64,000 bases of DNA. Origin: Rhipicephalus microplus (taxonomy: Eukaryota > Arthropoda > Arachnida > Ixodida > Ixodidae). The stretch spans positions 4,926,321-4,990,320 of the forward strand of contig NC_134710.1 in assembly GCF_043290135.1 (NCBI RefSeq). The letters are read 5' to 3'. The notes below the pieces were generated by a model that searched no databases, was not told the origin of the DNA, and worked only from the letters and a program-made list of their open reading frames with translations. A program made the translations under genes and the position numbers. Below, piece after piece: positions 53,807 to 64,000 of this stretch; the stretch's first letter is position 1; each line of letters opens with the position of its first letter.

Positions 53807-55680
53807 TGCAATGGAATGCAAAACTTTATTACAAATAGTTTTTTTTCGGTGAAGGTGGAGCCCTCAGTCTAAGGCCCCTGTGGTCTTTGCCATCTGGCAA
53901 GCTCTGTCGATCAGATTGAGCTGTTCTTAAGGCATAGAGCAGGACAGCGCAGCGTCCCACTGCTCCAATGTTGGTGTACAGTTTCTTGGCACTACCTGTG
54001 TGTGTTGGCAGGCCCATGTAACGTGGTAAAGTGTGGGGTGTTCTCTGCATAGTGGGCATTTGTTGGTGTATATTCCCGGATAGATTTTACTCAGAAGACT
54101 GAGATTTGGTTACGTATTAGTCTGCAGCTGTCTCCAGGCAACCGACTGCTCTCTGTTGAGGTCTTTGTGGGGAGGGGGTATATCCTCCTCAGGGCTCTGT
54201 GGTGTTCTAAAAGTGCTCCATAGTGTCTAGTAACTGTGGCTGGTTCCTCGTCGTTGTGCGCCCCCCGGTCGGTGTATTCTCGTGGAATGGCGTCGGCACG
54301 CTGGTTCCCTGTCACAGTTTCATGGCCTGGTGTCCACGTAATGAAGCAGCTCAAGAAGTTGATTTTTCTTCCCTTGAGTATGCGGATGGCAGCCACTGGA
54401 TATGCGTCCACTGGTGTACTGTCGACACGCTTCTTGCGAATCAGTAATTATTTCTGTAGTAGAATCTTCACTCTGGTGTGTGATGGCGATCGCGATCGCT
54501 ACTTCCTCAGCCTCGAGGATGTTGTTGCTTTTGATCGAAGCGCTGTTGACTTCCCTAAGTTGGTGATCAACAACGTTTACATCTGTCCCCGAGTGCTCTC
54601 TGTATGTGGTCGCGTCAACGTACAATACGTCGGTTCTAGCCTTGAAATTTTTTTGTGCTTCTGATCTGGCTTTTCTTCGAGCCTTATGGATTTCTGGATG
54701 CATGTTTCGAGGTATTGGGCTGACCTCAATGATCTGGCGAATGTCCTTTGGTATGCTCGCCGTGTTATTGATTTCTCCGCAAGCATCCCTCATGCCCAAT
54801 GTCTGCAACGTATGCCTGCCCGTAGCAGTCAACAGTAATCTCAATTTCTGCGCAACAATATGCGCCTCGATGTGTTCTTGCACTGTGTCGTTTATCCCGA
54901 GTTTAAGGAATTTCTCTGTCGAGGTGCTGACAGGTAGACCAAGGGCGCACTTGTAGGCTTTTCTGAGAATTGCCTCTAATTGTTCTTTTTCCTGTGGGAG
55001 TGGTGTTTGGTAGGGGACACTGTATACAATCCTACTGACCATGAGGGCCTGTACAAGCCCACAAGTGTCCTTCTCCTTCATACCCCGTCTTTTGTTAGAG
55101 ATTCTGGTGATCATCCTCGTGATTTGCGCTGTAGTGTGTGACAGCTGTCTGATGGTGTGGTCTATACGACAGTTGCTTTGTATCCGCATGCCGAGAATCT
55201 TAATTCGGGACACTTATGGAATCTTCTTCCCCCCTATATAGACGTCTATGGAGTTTTCGAGATTGTATCCTCGTCTGTAGACTCTCAGGACTTCTGATTT
55301 TTCCGGAGAGCAGACGAGGCCACTTTGACGCACGTAGTCATGAACTGTATCAGCTGCGCGTTGCAGAAGATCTTGTTTTTGGCCTAGAGATCCTCTTGTC
55401 ACCCAGATTGTAACATCGTCTGCGTAGATGGCGTGTCTGAGTCCTTCAATGTTTTCGAGGTTCCAAGCTAAGCCGATCATAACGATGTTGAACAGCATCG
55501 GCGATATCACAAAACTTTGAAGTGTTCCTTTTGTGGGCGTATCAAACATATCAGTGCGGATGCCTCCTATACCAATTGAGGCGATTCTGTTACGGAGAAA
55601 AGCTTTGATGTCAGGCCAAATTGGCGCATCATGGCTCAGCTCATCCACCCCCGAAGGAAGAACCTGCTGGTCTACACAAA
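53807..55680 (-). mobile_element. LINE 3' half: reverse transcriptase, RNase H, zinc finger, tail
   Basis: On the minus strand 55648-55214 carries RT blocks (SFVISPMLFNIVMIGLAWNL and the catalytic box AIYADDVTIWVTRG). One extra base after GGKKIP shifts the frame, and 55213-54320 continues with IKILGMRIQSN and the linker. It then reaches RNase H, with the first Asp in VLYVDATTYREHSGT, the Glu in LEAEEVAIAIAI and the next Asp in TEIITDSQEACRQY. After another shift, CFITWTPGHETVTGNQRADA (54411-54091) completes RNase H. At about 54010-54060 is CPLCREHPTLYHVTWACQHT, a C-X2-C-X7-H-X4-C finger. The element ends in ATGCAATGGAATGC-type repeats at about 53807. An RNase H domain points to the I/R1/LOA side of LINE diversity. 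Confidence 0.85.
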
Positions 55681-56445
55681 GCTAGCAACAATCAACGCAA
55701 TCATATGTTGAGAATGTAAGCCCCATGTACTGTATACAGCGTCCCAAAAAGCATGCCGAGTATGATATCGAAGAAAATGACCGACATGGGTCAAGGCGTA
55801 CAAACAGTTTCCAACACCTGACTAGTACGCACAACTGCGTTTGATTTGATGTGCTGCTGACCTTATCTCATTTTCCTCGCGTTTAACAAGCCCCTGCAAT
55901 AACACGCACTCCAACTTCAAACGAAGAACAAGCTGGGCCAGCACGCTGCTTCGGCATCCCTTTGTTGTACTGCCGGGTCATCGCGGCGCGCTTCTGCCTC
56001 GCGCGCCCGCACGTCGGGGTCCCTTCAACCAAGAGCCGCCACCGAGCATCTGAATGTGCGCGCGCGCCAAAACGGCACTTTTCTGGTACTATAGAGCCCC
56101 CTCTAACGTACAGCGCCGCCAAAGAACACGCGAGCGTAGTCACGCGACGAAACAGTTTTGGTCTGTCTGTCTGTACATTTGTATGTTTGTCCGCCCTAAT
56201 GATACCTCAAACAGCACCAAAGGGCCAACCCCATCCGTAGCACCCACCAATAATGCTCAAGGTTTAGCGTTCATAGTTGTGCGATTTTCAATTAAAAAGC
56301 AAATATTGCACATATCTGAGACGCCGTAAAAACACATCTATGTTTTGTATGTCTGCCTTTATACTAGAAGAGGCACACACAACAAACTCTAAGAAATGTA
56401 GCGTTTAACGCGCTGCGGTGACAGTGCAATGCGATGCCCCAGAAG
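55681..56445. other. No recognisable gene
   Basis: A GC-rich, CGCG-containing stretch at about 55980-56140 gives short frames on both strands, none with recognisable homology. Confidence 0.4.
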
Positions 56446-56764
56446 TAGGCTTGTGCGAATATTCGAATGCTTCTAATATTCGAACGAATCGGTGAGCATT
56501 TGAAATTGCTTCGATTCGAATTTAAATTATCTCGGATCCTACCGAAACTACTATTCAAGGTTGTTTCGACTTCCTTTCAACGAAAAAAAAAAGGCAATTG
56601 CATAGAGCCCCTATTTCAATTAAAAAATATCGTGCAGGTTAGTTAGGTTATGATAAACATTCCCTTTTTTATATGTCATACATACTATTCGAATTCGATT
56701 CGAAATTATTCGACCGAAATCACTATTTGCTTCGACCCTGAAATTCACTATTCGCACAAGCCTA
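56446..56764. mobile_element. hAT-type MITE with perfect 8-bp target duplication
   Basis: The left end is TAGGCTTGTGCGAATATTCG. The complement of the right end is TAGGCTTGTGCGAATAGTG. The first 16 bases match exactly. CCCAGAAG flanks both sides exactly (56438-56445 and 56765-56772). The interior is rich in ATTCGAA words, as are the ends of the BED-finger hAT at 33591-37682, whose terminus TAGGGGTGTGCGAATAT is similar. It has no coding capacity at 319 bp. Confidence 0.93.
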
Positions 56765-59700
56765 CCCAGAAGGTGTTTTAAACGCTTTGCTACGACGACA
56801 TGGTGGTGGCACCTGCCTGTCGTTTTGCAATCTACACCTTATCACCTCCGAGACTGGCGCGCATCTTTTTCCGCGGTCGCGCACGCCTTCGTTTTCGAAG
56901 ATAACTTCCAGATGGCGCTCGTGTCTAACGTGCCTAGAAGCGCTTGTTCGCCTCCGCTATACGCTCGAGGAACTCTAATGCAGCGCCTTGAGAACACCAT
57001 TCAGCGATTTTCTTGCGCAGAAGATTGAATAAACGTTTAGTTCACTCTCTCCAGGCGCAAGACTATCGTCTTTCGACGAAATTTACAGTGTAACGTATAG
57101 ATTCGGGCCAATTTTTTTCGTGAAATTTTTATACTCAAGTACACACTATATAGAAGTAATTAGTCTCTCTGCAAGTTTGATATAGGTGGGTTTGACTGGA
57201 GCTGGGCTTTACAACAGATGCTAAAAGGCAGCAAGTAAACTATTAGCACTATTTATACTATGGCGTGTCTGCATGACAAATGAACATGGACAGCATAGCA
57301 CAATGCACAGTGTGATGTTTCTGCCCAACCAATAAACATAAACAGCATGAACACATGTCTTACGTGCTTTGTGCCAGACACCTGCTGCTGAGAATTGTCA
57401 ACCTTAGGTGTCGCATACAGGGTGGTATTTCTGAAGCAATTTAAAATGTTGGTTACTTTTACTTCATCACTTTCATTGCTGCTGAAGCATGCCAGGTCCA
57501 ATAGCAAGCACAAATAACATAAGAATGCACTCCAAATAGGACGCAGCCTCTAACTATAGGCCAGGCTTTTTGTGAAGAGGGCATACATTGCAAAAAATAT
57601 ATTTTTTTTTCAAGGTAATTAGTTCAACACTGTACATACAACATGACGCTGAAAATGCAGGCATTATACAACTCTAATAAAACATCAAACATTAGCAAAA
57701 CTTTGTACAGTGAGAAGTATGTACATGGAATGCGAATTTGAACATTCGGTCCATGAAAATGTTAATTTGAACATGTCTTTATAAATAAAAGGTTGTCAAT
57801 TATTGAAATTAAATGTGAACAACCTTGTGACACGAAAAAAAACATTTAAAAAGTCTCTTACAATTGTGACTTCAAAAAAAATTTTGAAGGACGCAAAAAA
57901 ATTTCGCAAAAAAGAGACTATGACACTCGATCGGGCTTCCACCCCTCTGTGAGAATATAAAGGATGTTCCAGGTTGTCAGGCCCACATTTTTCAGTGTAT
58001 AAGGCAATCCTGCAAAGAGAGAAAAAATGTTTTTTTAGCTTATTTTGCTACAGATATGAATGGAATACTTCCAAAAAAATCCTAATTACTAAAGGTGGGC
58101 ATTTATGCGGCTGCTTTTATTTAAAAGAAAGTGCGCGCCACCAGGAGCCAGGAGGGTTGCCCTAAAGGCCTGCACCCCCCCCCCCTCCCGAAAATCGGAT
58201 GATGGCGGGTGTTTTACGAAAGACAAATAATAAAAATAGGTCTTCATCAAGGCCTTTAATGTGTGCCCCCAGCCCCCTGCCGGAAAAAAAAATTCCTGGC
58301 TGGGGCCCTGCATGGGTCACAGGATGCAGAAAGGGATTACTAATTGACGTTTACTAATGCATCTTTCAGATGGATTACCCGCCATTTTCTGATAAATCTC
58401 TCCCCCCTTTAAAAGAAAGCATTATCACAGTGCAGGTAATTTGAAGTGTTGAGCACAAATCAACTCCTTATGACCACACATTACGTCTAAGCTGAAAATA
58501 AAAGTGCCTTCATTATACAATATAGCAGGTGACACCTTTTGCTGTATTTGAGAAAAATCCACTGCCCTGTGCTACAGAGTTGTGTGATATTCCATTCCGT
58601 TTCTGCTCCAGTGAAGTGTATACTGTGTAGCTGCGACTATAAGCTTAGGCATAGTGCTCCCTGCGCAAAAATTGCAAAAAAATAAAACAATGGTATTCCA
58701 AGCAACGCAACAAGAGAAGGCCAGACATCAAGGTGCTACTCCAATGCTTGCATCACAGCTTAAGGGGAGATGCAGTTCGAAAAAAAAAGTTTCATTTATT
58801 TGTGGCCTAGGGAAATGAAATTTTCCCTGTATATATAGGCTTTTACGCTGATTTCAAATATTTAATTAGTCTTATGGTAAGTTGCACAGTTTCTGTTTCG
58901 TTCCATGACAATGTATAAAATACAGTTCGTTCTGGACAAACTCTTTACAACATTAATCTTCTATGGTTCCGAACTATCGATGGCTCATATTGCTCCACAT
59001 GAACTGTAGAATGCAAATAACTGTCAAGTGCATATAAGACATTTTAATGCTCGACAAAAATGTGAGAATTCTTACAATACTCAGCCCATACTGATTTCTT
59101 GCTTTATGTTCGTGATAATTGTACATGCAATATCAATTTTTAAAGGAGATAGTTGCACCCTTCACATGGTAAGGAATGTGTAAGCAAAATTTTATCGTGA
59201 TGTGGCTGTCAGATGTACCAAACACATGATGCCTAAACTCAAGAAGCTGTCTAAAAATGGGTCTTGAGAAAAATGCATGTCAAAGGTAAAAGTCGAAACT
59301 TATTTATGTGGCAACAATATGCTTGTTTTTTCAAATGGCTTTGTTCATCATAACAGCTTGGCAACCATGGTTATTTTAAGCATGTGATTTTTTTAGTGAA
59401 CTCATGCAAAATGCACAGGCAAGCAGCCAGGTGACCCTGTCCAGGGGACTTCAGACAATGAGCTCTATTTAGTTTTAAATAGCCACCTTGTGCTTCTCAA
59501 AAGCAATTTTAACCTACTTCGGCTTTATTTACAATATCGAGTTTTTTTGTTGCAAAAGTACAGAAAGCAAACTGTGAAAACAAATAAACACAAAAAATAT
59601 GTGATTCTGGAAACGACTTGCATTTTTTGGCTCTTATCTACTCTTAATCGGGTGTATAACCAATAAACCCTGGCAGCAGTTCGGTATGACACTGCTGTTT

Positions 59701-59888
59701 CATGACACGTGCACAAACAGCAGTTTATATGGTTTAAGATACGGCTAGCTCAAAAGCCACATGTGCCACAGTTACATTGCAAATAAAGTAGGCTAGGTGC
59801 TCGGCAAATCTTGCGCAGTGTCAATGCGGTTTATGACAGATGGGCATTCAAAGAAAAAGAACCTCTTTTTAAGGAACTTGAAGGGACT
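56765..59888. other. No gene; possible repeat end at 56.8-57.1 kb, then AT-rich DNA
   Basis: The text around 56890-57090 ends with GAAGATTGAATAAACG (AATAAA at 57028-57033) followed by CTCTCTCCAGGCGCAAG. It looks like the 3' end of a transcribed repeat or solo LTR, but no partner is in the window. At 58141-58310 is a G/C-run pair (CACCCCCCCCCC near 58187 and CCCCAGCCCCCTGCC near 58265) resembling a worn hAT-type repeat whose end reads CAGGGCCCCAGCCAGG on the minus strand. The remainder is AT-rich with no recognised protein. Confidence 0.35.
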
Positions 59889-59922
59889 AAACGATGCACT
59901 GCTGGCTAGCAGTGCATCGTTT
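59889..59922. repeat. Perfect 15-bp hairpin
   Basis: AAACGATGCACTGCT, a four-base loop GGCT, and AGCAGTGCATCGTTT pair without mismatch. It is isolated in AT-rich DNA and followed by CATTTCATTTCA. Its role is unknown. It is not next to a coding frame that I recognise. Confidence 0.9.
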
Positions 59923-61517
59923 CATTTCATTTCAGGTTTATATTTAATGCATGGAATGATGCATAGTACCTTTTACCCGTTAAGTAAAAAAGTAAGACAT
60001 AGGAAATCAGCGGTGAATGCCTTTAAATATGGTTCCCTAACCTGCCACCCCAGGTTGGGAAGAGTGGGAAGGGGCATCAGTACAATACCTTTACCAAGGT
60101 CACCGTTTGAAAGGTCGTTCTCTTATCTCATATGAGCGTCATTTCTGAAGGGTACTCAGCGGCTCGATTCCAACATATAAATAGCGATCTTCAAGACGAC
60201 TAAAAGCTGGATGCCGTTTCTGAGATTTGTTTCGCGGTTATGTACACTCAGACCTAAAAATAATAAAATTGCACCTAGCACGAAAATACCTTGTTAAATC
60301 CAAAAATTTTTTATAAACATATATTTGTAGCACTGCATCTATGACAAAGCTATTTTGCATTTATACTTTGTTACAACTGTTAATTCGTCATATCTGGGAT
60401 CGTTATATCTAGGTTCAAGTGTATCAACACACTACAACGGCAGAGAGTGCATCACAAAAACAAGAGAGGGAAAGGGGGACGCAGAGTATCATGCACAGGT
60501 TGGTGGGTCGCCATTTTGAGACTTCAGCCATAGACTACCATTCGATTACCTAATCAATTAGGTGCTCTTTCTGAGCCCTCCTTTTTCGTAGTCTGGCGTA
60601 ATATTTGCGAGCAAAGTACAATATTTTTATTTTATTACTAACAAAAAAAGCAATGACACACATGCCTGTATGAATTACGCCTTGAAGTTAAAAAGAGAAA
60701 AACCATGAAAGCTCGGATCTACTGAAGTTACTGAGAGAGGAAAAATTCGCAAGTAACTTTTGAAAAACGAACCTCGACAGATGTAAAATGCAGCTCGTTT
60801 CGGAAAGACCAACCAGGTTTCTCCTAACGTGGTTATGTTCACTCCAGAGTCAAGAGCATACAGCCACTGAAAATATCAGATAAAACGAAGGAATCAAGCA
60901 CTTGAGCAGGCACGGTTCATGCAGGAAACACCATAATACACATCTTAAAATTTTACCATTTCTAAGCAAGATCTTGACATAAGCAGCATTTGGTTATAAC
61001 TAGGGCTCTGTGTCTTTGGAGGTTGTTATGAAATTTGGAGGGTGTTCCTTGAAGTTTATTACTCCTAATTCCCCAATTCTCCGAGCTTCGGTGTTTAATC
61101 TTACATTAGAAATTCTTGAAAAGTGGTATAATTATAATTATTTCCACTGATGCACTGCAGTGTTGCTGCTAATGCTGCTTCTCCATTTTATTATTTTTTT
61201 CTCTCACTCTTTGTTTATTTACCTTGTTAGGAAAGCTGTTCGTGGGTGGACCATAATTGCCACAGTGCACATTTGGGATAACCTGCTCTTTAGCTTCTTC
61301 TCCTAGCCCCCCTTTCATCTTCTTGACAAAAAATAAAGGACCTATTATTACTATTATATTCAAAACACCATATATCTTGGATGAAATGGTATCTTGCCAC
61401 ATGAATATGTGAAACATGAAACCAGTAAGCATACCTTGGATGTCTGAAATGTTTTACCACACAAACATGTATACACACAAACACAAATACTTTAGCACAA
61501 AACACCTACATTTATAT
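59923..61517. other. No recognisable gene
   Basis: AT-rich sequence with short frames only. No terminal repeats or conserved motifs were identified before the gypsy LTR at 61518. Confidence 0.4.
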
Positions 61518-61682
61518 TGTCACGTCGTAAGAGCTCGAAGGAACGTATAAAGGGACGCGACTGTCAAAAATCTCAGAGACCAAGAAGGACGTCTCCGCTG
61601 GCACGGGTTGCTCATCTTCGTCTTCCTCGTTCACCGGCACAGAACTGACCCACTGTTCACTGGCACAGGACACCAGGTGGCA
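61518..61682 (-). repeat. 3' LTR of the gypsy element, about 165 bp
   Basis: On the minus strand it starts TGCCACCTGGTGTCCTGTGC and ends ACGTGACA, with TG and CA termini. A purine tract, CTTGGGAGGAGGAGTAA, sits immediately upstream (61683-61698 region), as required for plus-strand priming. The partner LTR is outside the window, so the boundaries rest on termini plus tract. At 165 bp it is shorter than the 254-bp LTR of the related element. Confidence 0.7.
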
Positions 61683-61700
61683 TTACTCCTCCTCCCAAGA

Positions 61701-61719
61701 GAGCATCGACCCGATGCTC
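61701..61719. repeat. 8-bp hairpin beside the polypurine tract
   Basis: GAGCATCG, three loop bases and CGATGCTC form a perfect inverted repeat just upstream of the polypurine tract in the gypsy 3' untranslated region. It may be chance or an RNA structure of the element. Confidence 0.6.
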
Positions 61720-61875
61720 AAACAAAAGTGTGCACAGCCGTGGGTCGAAGTAAACACAAAAGAACATTAAACAAATTAGTGCACGAGAGAAAATGCGTCC
61801 TGGGCCCGGCAATCGGAAATAAACGGCATTCACTGTTCACACGAAGAGTTCACTGGCACAAGAAGAAAATTCGCA

Positions 61876-62862
61876 TCACTGCGTAAAGTATGGTTTTAGG
61901 CGGACTACGTGTACAGTCTCTGGACGTGGTAACCTGCGCTGTGATGATGGTGAGCCTCCGTCTGGAACCACTTCGTAGTTCACGTCGCTCACACGTCTGA
62001 TTACTTTGTAAGGTCCAAACTACTTCCTCAAGAGTTTCTCACTGAGACTTCGCCGCCTAATGGGTGTCCCAACCCAAATTTGGTCACCAGGTTCATAATT
62101 AACTTCTCGATGGTGGATGTTGTACCGTCGTGCATCTGCACACTGTTGAGTTCGGATGTGCACACGGGCCAGTTGACGTGCTTCCTCAGCGCGCTGAATG
62201 TACTCATTGATGTCGGGGGCTAATTGGTCGAGCTTGTCGATGTCCTCATATGGAATCATGGCGTCCAGCATAGTCCTAACATCTCGACCATAAACGAGTC
62301 GGAATGGCGTGAAGCGTGTAGTTTCCTGCGTTGCAGTGTTATACGCAAATGTTACGTACGGCAGGATGTCGTCCCACGTTTTGTGCTGCACATCCACGTA
62401 CATAGAGATCATGTCGGCTAGCGTTTTGTTTAGCCTTTCTGGTAAACCATTACTCTGAGGGTGATACGCAGTGGTCTTTCGATGGGTTGTGTAACTCAAC
62501 CTGAAAATGTCACCCAAAAGTTTCGCTGTGAACGATGTCCCTCGATCAGTGATGACATATGACGGGGCGCCATGCCGTAGCACAATTTGATGCATAAAAA
62601 AACTGGCAACTTCAGATGCGGTCCCTCGTGGCAATGCCTTCGTCTCAACGTAACGCGTCAAATAATCGGTTGCGACAATAATCCATTTGTTGCCAGAAGA
62701 AGACGAATGAAACGGGCCTAGGAGGTCCATCCCCACTTGTTCAAACGGTGTACGTGGTGGATCGATCGGTTGTAGATGACCTGCAGGCTTTAAATGTGGT
62801 GTCTTGCGACGCTGGCATTCACGGCATCCCTTCACGTAGCGTTTTGACACAGGCAGACATTT
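61876..62862 (-). pseudogene. Gypsy integrase and C-terminal module, one in-frame stop
   Basis: Integrase inserts element cDNA into the genome. The zinc-binding Cys pair is in VKGCRECQRRK, and its His partners lie upstream in CHDEPPSGH. The catalytic core has Asp in WIIVATDYLTRYVET, Asp in YVITDRGTSFTAK and Glu in QSNGLPERLNKTLA, all present. FVTFAYN-type and FRLVYGRDVRTMLDAMIPY segments follow. The frame reaches LSEKLLRK and then TAG at about 62020, where the related element has a sense codon before FGPY. The same frame continues as FGPYKVIRRVSDVNYEVVPD to a final stop at 61876-61878. The start of this stretch is set by the upstream frameshift and not by a true initiation codon. Confidence 0.9.
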
Positions 62863-64000
62863 AAGGCCAGTAGTAGAGTTGCCGCACCCGATCCATAGTT
62901 CTCGAGTAGCTCAGATGGCCAGATGGGGGCTCGTCGTGGCAAGCTAATAAGACGTCATCGCGGAGGGCTTTAGGCACGACGAAAAGATGAGATCTGTCAC
63001 CAGCACCAGCGTTCCTTTTGTATAAGACGCCATTTCGTAGGCAAAATGATGGCAAGGTTCGCGACATTGGACGACGAATGGGCGCGGTGCCACCTTCTAA
63101 ATGATCTATAATCTTTCTTAGATCGGCGTCATTTCGTTGACGAGACATCAGATCCGGTCCGCTGACAGTTGCCACGAAGGCGCCGTCCTCTTCTGCGCTA
63201 GTACTGGCGGATTGAAGAGGGGCTCGTGATAGCGTGTCGGCGTCTTCGTGCTTTTTGCCTGACTTGTACACGATGGTGACATCAAATCCCTGTAGGCGCA
63301 GACTCCATCGTGCTAATCGTCCTGATGGGTCTCGTAGATTGGTCAACCAGCACAAAGCATGATGGTCAGTCACCACTTTAAATGGTCTTCCATAGAGATA
63401 TGGCCTAAACTTTGTTATTGCCCAAACGACCGCAAGACATTCTTTTTCTGATGGGGAATAGTTAGATTCCGCGCGAGACAGTGTGCGACTTGCGTAGGCT
63501 ATTACCCGTTCAATGCCATCTTGTCTTTGTACCAAAACAGCTCCAAGACCGATATTGCTGGCATCAGTGTGTACTTCAGAGTCAGCATCTTCATCGAGGT
63601 GGCCGAGCACGGGAGGGGAAGAGAGCCGGTGCTGTAGTTCCGCAAAGGCAGTCTGCTGGTCGTCAGCCCAGACAAATGGTGTATCATCACGCGTGAGGCG
63701 TAATAGTGGCTCCGCAATGTTAGAGAAATTTTCAATAAAGCGCCGGTAATACGCGCGCAGACCCAGAAACCGTTGAAGACTTTTCTTGTCTGTTGGAGGT
63801 GGAAAAGCGGTGACGGCATCAGTTTTGTCAGGATCAGGCCGAACGCCAACAGCGCTCACGACGTGACCAAGAAACTTTAATTCTTCGTAGCCGAAATGAC
63901 ATTTCTCAGGCTTGAGTGTGAGATCGGTCGATCTAATGGCTTCGAGCACATTCCAAAGGCGACGAAGATGTTCGTCAAACGTTTCTGAAAACACAACGAC
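62863..64000 (-). pseudogene. Gypsy reverse transcriptase (thumb), RNase H and linker, partial
   Basis: The frame is open from the window edge. It opens VVFSETFDEHLRRLWNV, which directly follows the RT catalytic box (outside the window). It continues with LKPEKCHFGYEELKFLGHVV, the RPDPDKTDAV block and RFLGLRAYYRRFIENFSNIA. RNase H then shows HTDASNIGLGAVLVQRQDG (Asp), SPSEKECLAVVWAITKF (Glu) and VVTDHHALCWLTNL (Asp), all as expected. The integrase zinc-finger start is ACHDEPPSGHLSYSRTMDRV. The frame ends at a stop after QLYYWP because of one extra T near 62862. It has no start codon because it is the middle of a polyprotein. Confidence 0.92.

Larger units (their letters stand above)
61518..64000 (-). 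mobile_element. Ty3/gypsy element, 3' half, nearly intact pol, cut by window end
   Basis: On the minus strand, pol (RT end, RNase H, integrase) is followed by a short untranslated stretch, a polypurine tract and a 3' LTR. The protein sequence is close to the decayed element at 3-9 kb. Only two visible lesions break pol (an extra T near 62862 and an in-frame TAG near 62020), so this copy is much younger. The upstream part, including the RT catalytic box, lies beyond 64000. Confidence 0.9.

Noticed and set aside
59797..60135. 112-codon plus-strand frame
   Set aside because: It runs through the perfect hairpin and AT-rich text, with no recognisable domain.

Overview
This window is eukaryotic nuclear DNA, most likely from a hard tick (Ixodidae). 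Two points support this. First, at least eight copies or fragments of one tRNA-derived SINE are present, with the head, body and ATCAATCAAT tail of the Ruka-type SINEs known from ixodid ticks. Second, the remaining repeats (Penelope-like, Ty3/gypsy, LINE, hAT and pogo elements) are those typical of large tick genomes. There is no bacterial gene organisation, operon or CRISPR array. The species call rests on remembered repeat families and has not been searched.

The only cellular gene I can support is prohibitin 1 (PHB), on the + strand. An internal exon (14357-14473) and the terminal coding exon (40263-40571) are separated by a phase-0 intron of about 25.8 kb. Together they encode 141 residues, roughly the last half of a 272-residue family. 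The earlier exons were not found and probably lie upstream of the window.

Layout: 1-2.97 kb is unannotated DNA with a SINE remnant and a long foldback. 2.97-9.29 kb is an old, decayed but structurally complete Ty3/gypsy element with both LTRs. 9.3-14.35 kb holds SINEs and a TTAA-flanked MITE. The PHB intron (14.47-40.26 kb) holds SINEs, a pogo-type MITE abutting a decayed Tigger-like element, a Penelope-like element with RT and GIY-YIG parts split by a 4-kb insertion, a full-length young SINE, a decayed DUF4371-type hAT, a hAT with a BED-finger transposase and terminal repeats, two sister pogo copies (one nested in the hAT), and a LINE 3' end. Beyond PHB come a near full-length LINE (43.0-48.0 kb, carrying a nested SINE), a gypsy fragment (49.3-50.4 kb), a LINE fragment (50.7-51.6 kb), a ~67-bp satellite of about 28 units (51.9-53.8 kb), another LINE with RNase H (53.8-55.7 kb), a hAT MITE with a perfect 8-bp target duplication (56.4-56.8 kb), a long AT-rich stretch with no gene, and a third gypsy element on the minus strand (61.5-64.0 kb, running off the window) whose pol carries only two visible breaks.

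The genes do not form a pathway. The window is a record of layered transposon insertion around and inside a housekeeping mitochondrial gene. I did not find a convincing new biological system. The most interesting signals are the transposon-filled PHB intron, the higher-order satellite, the split Penelope-like element, the internally deleted pogo pair and several clean insertion scars.
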